Below, one piece after another: positions 5,956 through 9,299 of a stretch of DNA of 9,299 nucleotides. Each line of letters opens with the position of its first letter. The first letter of the stretch is position 1. Under the pieces are notes generated by a model. It made no database searches, had not been told where the DNA came from, and saw only the letters and a list, made by a program, of their open reading frames with translations. The translations under genes were made by a program, and so were the position numbers. Source of the stretch: Bacillota bacterium (GTDB lineage: Bacteria; Bacillota; Clostridia; Tissierellales; Peptoniphilaceae); assembly GCA_023393815.1 (NCBI GenBank), contig JAEXBU010000025.1, positions 1 to 9,299 on the forward strand, written 5' to 3'.

Positions 5956-5983
5956 ATTGTACTATACTAGGTCGAAAAAACAA
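5956..5983 (-). promoter_or_regulatory. Promoter of the LURP-one-like/hexapeptide unit
   Basis: On the minus strand TTGTTT (5983-5978) is followed after 16 bases by TACAAT (5961-5956). The predicted start is next to the AAGGA ribosome binding site at 5944-5948. The arrangement is very similar to the promoter at 2456-2484. Confidence 0.5.
5963..5968 (+). promoter_or_regulatory. Possible -10 box of the ynzC-trkA-trkH operon
   Basis: TATACT (five of six consensus bases) lies 38 bases before the TTG start of the ynzC-like gene. No convincing -35 is seen upstream. It is only one base away from the opposing -10 at 5956-5961, so polymerase binding in the two directions may be mutually exclusive. 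Confidence 0.4.
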
Positions 5984-6005
5984 GAATCGGAACAGGGAGG
6001 TCGGC

Positions 6006-6248
6006 TTGGAAAATATAGAGAAACTGTTAAAGCGGATTAACGAATTGGCGAGAGAAGCGAAGGTTCGCGAATTAACCGAAGAAGAAATCGCGGAGCGAGA
6101 TCGTTTGAGAAAAGCGTACGTAAAGATTTTTCGCGAAGGGTTTCGCCAACAACTTTTACATACGAAGATCGTAGACGAAGCGGGGAACGACATTACCCCC
6201 GAGAAGCTTAAGCGCGCCAAGGCGGAGCAAAAGAAGAAAGAGAGATAA
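6006..6248 (+). CDS. YnzC-like small protein (DUF896)
   Basis: This 80-residue, highly charged helical protein matches the DUF896/YnzC pattern: INELA (11-15), LTEEE (23-27), LRKAY (34-38), and the conserved KIVDEAGNDITPEKL (54-68) that closes the family domain. The family folds as a short helical hairpin and has no settled function. In Bacillus subtilis the gene lies in the SOS-controlled yneA-yneB-ynzC operon, but no LexA box is evident here. The start is TTG, supported by GGGAGG five bases upstream and by the family N-terminus. The stop is one base before the trkA ATG (TAATATG), so it is the first gene of the potassium uptake operon and probably coupled to trkA. Confidence 0.9.
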   Translation: MENIEKLLKRINELAREAKVRELTEEEIAERDRLRKAYVKIFREGFRQQLLHTKIVDEAGNDITPEKLKRAKAEQKKKER

Positions 6249-6249
6249 T

Positions 6250-7632
6250 ATGCGTGCACTCATCGTCGGTGGCGGCAAATTAGGCATGCGCCTCGCCCGC
6301 TCCCTGGTGGAGGAAAACATCGAAATTACGGTCTTGGACAACGACCCGCGGGTCATTCAGAAGGTAAACAACGAGCTGGACGTCTTGACCATTACGGGAA
6401 ACGCCCTGGACTTTACCATCTTGCGAGAACTCAACATCGAAAATTACGACATGATTATCGGCACGGTGACTAGCGACGAGTCCAACGTTTTGATCACGAG
6501 CATCGCAAAAAAATTGGGCTGTAAACGCGCCATCGCCCGGATTCGAAACCCCGAATACCACTCCCAAATTCGCTTGATTAAAGAGGAATTGGGGATCGAT
6601 TACGTCATTAACCCGGAACACGCGGCGGCGGCAGCCATCGAAAAGTACCTCTTGAAAAAATATTCCCTCATGGGCGACGAGTTTGCCGGCGGAAAGGTCA
6701 AGCTCGTAGAATTTAACGTAGGGCAGGAAAAAGAGTTCGTAAACAAAAAACTCATGGATTTGAACAACTTCAACAATCTGCTCATTGCCGCCGTCTCCCG
6801 CCGGGGTTATACCTTCATCCCCAACGGGAACACGGAGCTGAAGGAAAACGACGTGATCTTGGTTATCGGCGCGCGGAAAAACATCGACGCCTTCGACCGG
6901 GATCATTCGAAAGTGACGGCGGTGAAGCCCACGCGCAGCGTCATGATCTTAGGGGGCGGCAAATTGGGGGATTATTTGTGTAGCCTTCTTTTGCGGGATC
7001 ACATCGACGTCTTGGTCATCGAAAAGGACTACGACAAGGCGCAGTCTTTAAAGGAGCGGCATCCGAACGCGGTGGTCATCCACGGCGACGGCACGGACTT
7101 CAACGTGTTGGAAGAAGAAGTAATTCAGTCTTACGACGCCTTTGTCGGGGCGACGGGCATCGACGAGACCAATATTTTAATGGCTCTGTCCATGAAGGAA
7201 GAGGGAATTACGAAATCCGTGGCGAAGATCAGCCGGGTAAACTTTATCAGCGTTTTGGATAAATTGAACCTGGATGCCACCTTTAATCCGAGTTTTATTA
7301 CGGCGTCTTTGATACTGAAATTAATTCGCGGCCAGGACGCTTTGGCCATCAACCTGATGTACGACGGAAATACGGAAGTGGCGGAAATTAAATTAGATGG
7401 GGATCTCAAGGTTTTGGATACGCCTTTAATGAATCTGGCCTTGCCCAAGGGAATTCTGATCGCCGCCATCGTACGGGGTCAAGACGTAGTCATTCCCAAC
7501 GGCCGCTCCCGTATGCAAAAAGGCGACCGAATTATCGTCTTCTGCAAGCACAACAATGTGCGCGCCATGAAAAAGTATTTCTACAGCAAAGAAAGAGGAG
7601 GCCTGTTCCATGAACTTTGGCGCGGCATTTAA
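6250..7632 (+). CDS. trkA: Trk system potassium uptake regulatory protein TrkA
   Basis: This 460-residue protein has the duplicated architecture of full-length TrkA: two Rossmann NAD-binding (RCK_N) domains, each followed by an RCK_C domain. The first glycine loop is GGGKLG at 7-12, with acidic D30 at the end of strand 2. The second is GGGKLG at 235-240, with E258. TSDESN (74-79) and TGIDETN (302-308) are the matching later motifs. RCK_C regions lie near 145-222 and 370-447. Cytosolic TrkA rings gate the TrkH channel in response to NAD(H) and ATP/ADP. In Firmicutes, RCK_C domains of Ktr/Trk regulators are known c-di-AMP targets, which is possible but untested here. The ribosome binding site is weak, so translation may depend on the preceding ynzC-like gene. 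The end overlaps trkH by 23 bases. Confidence 0.96.
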   Translation: MRALIVGGGKLGMRLARSLVEENIEITVLDNDPRVIQKVNNELDVLTITGNALDFTILRELNIENYDMIIGTVTSDESNVLITSIAKKLGCKRAIARIRNPEYHSQIRLIKEELGIDYVINPEHAAAAAIEKYLLKKYSLMGDEFAGGKVKLVEFNVGQEKEFVNKKLMDLNNFNNLLIAAVSRRGYTFIPNGNTELKENDVILVIGARKNIDAFDRDHSKVTAVKPTRSVMILGGGKLGDYLCSLLLRDHIDVLVIEKDYDKAQSLKERHPNAVVIHGDGTDFNVLEEEVIQSYDAFVGATGIDETNILMALSMKEEGITKSVAKISRVNFISVLDKLNLDATFNPSFITASLILKLIRGQDALAINLMYDGNTEVAEIKLDGDLKVLDTPLMNLALPKGILIAAIVRGQDVVIPNGRSRMQKGDRIIVFCKHNNVRAMKKYFYSKERGGLFHELWRGI

Positions 7633-9064
7633 TGTCCTCGGATTTCTGCTGATGGTGGAAGGGGCTTTTCTTCTTCCCCCTTTGCTTTACGCCGGCCTTC
7701 ACGGCGAAGGGAGCCTTGTGGCCTTTGTCATCGCCCTGGCCGTCGCCTTGATTGTCGGAGCGGTTTTGTTTCTTATGCCGCGAAAAGAAGACCGCATTCG
7801 CGGTCGCGACGGGTTGTTTATCGTGGCAGTGGGATGGATTTTGGCATCGATTATAGGGGCGGTGCCCTTGTATCTCGGTCACGGCACGCCCACCTACATC
7901 GACGCTCTTTTTGAAATTGTCTCGGGATTTACCACCACCGGTGCTTCGGTCATTCCCAATATAGAAGTCGTGGACAAGAGCTTGGTCTTGTGGCGAAGCA
8001 TGACCCACTGGATCGGCGGCATGGGGATCTTGGTCTTTACCCTGGCTCTTTTGCCTCGCGCGGGAAACAACGGCTTTCGCATCTTTAAGGCGGAAACTCC
8101 GGGGCCTGTCGCGGGAAAAGTGGAGCCCCGCATGAAAGACACGGCGATGGCTCTCTATAAAATTTACTTATTGATCACCATCGTCCTCTTTGTGCTCTTG
8201 GTCCTTGCCGGCATGAACGTCTTTGACGCGGTGATCCACACCTTGGGCGTCGTGGGCACCGGGGGCTTTTCCTCCAATGTCAATTCCTGCGGCGCCTACT
8301 TCGACAATTCGGCCATATTAATCATCATGTCCGTCTTTATGGTGATTTGCGGTACGAATTTCAGCCTCTATTCCCGCGTCGCCGTGGGGCATTGGCGGGA
8401 AATGTTTTTAGACGAAGAGTATCGTCTGTATATAAAAATCTTGGCAGTTGCGGTGCTTTTAATCGCGGCAAACTTGTTCCTTTCCGGACAAGTGCCCTTG
8501 GCCTTGGGTTTGAGGGAATCTCTCTTTCAAGTGACGAGTATTATGTCCACCTCGGGATTTGCCTCTTCCGATTACGATCAGTGGCCGGGCTTCAGCAAAT
8601 GTATTTTGCTCGCCCTATACTTTTTCGGTTCCTGCGCCGGCTCCACCGCCGGCGGGATGAAGATCATCCGGATTTTGGTTTTATGGAAAATCGTGAAATG
8701 GGAGATCTTTAAAAGCATTCACCCCAACGCCGTTCTGTCCATTCGAGTGAACGGGAAAGTCGTAGAGGATCGGGTGATTTTAGGAATCGTCGCTTTCGTC
8801 TGCGTCTATATTGTTCTTTTGGGCGTGGCCACGGCCGTCACGGCCCTTTCCGGCGCGGACTTTTTAACGTCCTTTACAGGCTGTCTGACGTGCTTATCCA
8901 ACGTAGGGCCGGGTTTTGCCGGAGTGGGGCCGACGACCACCTTTGCCGCTTTCGGAGGTGGCTACAAGCTGCTCTTTTCCGCGTTGATGCTCATGGGCCG
9001 GTTGGAATTTTTTACCATCCTCGCCCTCTTTGCTCCCCAACGAGGCAAGCACCTTTTAAATTAG
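7610..9064 (+). CDS. trkH: TrkH-family potassium transporter, membrane subunit
   Basis: This 484-residue integral membrane protein has the four pore-loop (MPM) repeats of TrkH/KtrB. Selectivity-filter segments are TTTGAS (108-113), VGTGGF (215-220), STSGF (313-317) and NVGPGF (431-436). The intramembrane gate loop of the third repeat reads GSCAGSTAGGMK (340-351). The conserved MGRLEFF (462-468) is near the C-terminus. Length and the extra N-terminal helices favour TrkH over the shorter KtrB. It transports K+ (possibly with Na+ or H+) across the inner membrane together with TrkA. AGGAGG at 7596-7601, eight bases before the ATG and inside trkA, supports the start and coupling by the 23-base overlap. 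The stop codon is part of the next gene's ribosome binding site. Confidence 0.96.
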   Translation: MNFGAAFNVLGFLLMVEGAFLLPPLLYAGLHGEGSLVAFVIALAVALIVGAVLFLMPRKEDRIRGRDGLFIVAVGWILASIIGAVPLYLGHGTPTYIDALFEIVSGFTTTGASVIPNIEVVDKSLVLWRSMTHWIGGMGILVFTLALLPRAGNNGFRIFKAETPGPVAGKVEPRMKDTAMALYKIYLLITIVLFVLLVLAGMNVFDAVIHTLGVVGTGGFSSNVNSCGAYFDNSAILIIMSVFMVICGTNFSLYSRVAVGHWREMFLDEEYRLYIKILAVAVLLIAANLFLSGQVPLALGLRESLFQVTSIMSTSGFASSDYDQWPGFSKCILLALYFFGSCAGSTAGGMKIIRILVLWKIVKWEIFKSIHPNAVLSIRVNGKVVEDRVILGIVAFVCVYIVLLGVATAVTALSGADFLTSFTGCLTCLSNVGPGFAGVGPTTTFAAFGGGYKLLFSALMLMGRLEFFTILALFAPQRGKHLLN

Positions 9065-9073
9065 GAGAAACGT

Positions 9074-9299
9074 ATGCACATTACCATTATCGGAACCGGC
9101 GCCGGCGCGCGTCTTTTGGCTAAGGCATTGGTTCGGGAACACCACGACGTGGAATTTCTCATCCATCGTGGAAAGCGACAAAAAAAGGCTCTTCGGGATT
9201 TCCACGCCCAGTTTTTCGAAGAGGAAGAAGACGTGTTGGCCATGGATTTTCCAAAACCGACGGCTTCGTCTTTTGCGACGACTCCAATCGGGCGTTGGT
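9074..9299 (+). CDS. TrkA-N-like NAD-binding protein, partial, with apparent frameshift
   Basis: The start of a further Rossmann protein, cut by the window edge. AGGAG (9063-9067) lies six bases before the ATG. The N-terminus, MHITIIGTGAGARLLAKAL, has a GTGAGAR glycine loop (G7, G9; the usual third glycine is alanine), followed by HDVEFLIHRG as strand 2. The open frame continues to the edge, but after MDF (about 9242-9250) it gives unconvincing sequence, while the -1 frame gives SKTDGFVFCDDSNRALV, which looks like the DGFV-x2-DDSN part of a TrkA-N domain. A missing T in the run at 9247-9250 would join the two. Its place nine bases after trkH suggests a part in potassium uptake. It may be a third regulator subunit, a pseudogene, or an intact gene with a sequencing error. 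Confidence 0.7.
   Translation, partial: MHITIIGTGAGARLLAKALVREHHDVEFLIHRGKRQKKALRDFHAQFFEEEEDVLAMDFPKPTASSFATTPIGRW

Noticed and set aside
5935..6005. Search for a c-di-AMP (ydaO-type) riboswitch before the potassium uptake operon
   Set aside because: The leader is far too short for a riboswitch of that class, and no matching structure is visible.
6280..6906. 208-residue minus-strand frame in trkA
   Set aside because: Shadow of the TrkA Rossmann and RCK_C coding sequence.

Overview
The window looks like chromosomal core DNA of a Gram-positive anaerobe of the Firmicutes. The evidence is a YnzC/DUF896 protein, a VanZ-like protein, a small PspC protein, an M55 (DppA-type) peptidase, strong AGGAGG-type ribosome binding sites, and frequent TTG starts. 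Base composition is close to balanced by eye. A moderate-GC member of the Tissierellia/Peptoniphilaceae would fit, but this is a guess from gene content. There are no tRNA or rRNA genes, CRISPR arrays, insertion sequences or phage genes, and no gene-free stretch longer than about 75 bases.

Left part (1-2503). The last codons of a plus-strand gene, probably panC, face a minus-strand ppk2 gene (polyphosphate kinase 2) across a bidirectional terminator. ppk2 diverges from a 63-residue PspC-domain membrane protein gene. The 3' end of that gene overlaps the 3' end of a minus-strand gene encoding a zinc-ribbon / single-membrane-span / TPR-like protein of unknown role.

Middle part (2493-4559). A compact minus-strand operon reads M55 D-aminopeptidase, HAD hydrolase, VanZ-like membrane protein. 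It ends in a clear intrinsic terminator whose hairpin contains the last stop codon. The VanZ-like gene most likely starts at a TTG that overlaps the HAD stop codon.

Centre-right (4608-5934). tadA (tRNA adenosine deaminase, plus strand) overlaps at its 3' end a two-gene minus-strand unit. That unit encodes a LURP-one/tubby-like protein and a short hexapeptide-repeat beta-helix protein that lacks carbonic anhydrase zinc ligands.

Right part (6006-9299). A plus-strand operon reads ynzC-like, trkA, trkH, then a further TrkA-N-like NAD-binding protein cut by the window edge. trkA and trkH together encode a Trk/Ktr potassium uptake system: a two-RCK cytosolic regulator and a four-pore-loop membrane subunit. 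The last gene seems to carry a one-base frameshift near 9250.

I did not find an obviously new multi-gene system. The best candidates for a second look are the apparent frameshift in the extra TrkA-like gene, the LURP-one/hexapeptide pair, the zinc-ribbon/TPR protein, and two minus-strand promoters that share an unusual promoter-to-ribosome-binding-site module predicting very short leaders.
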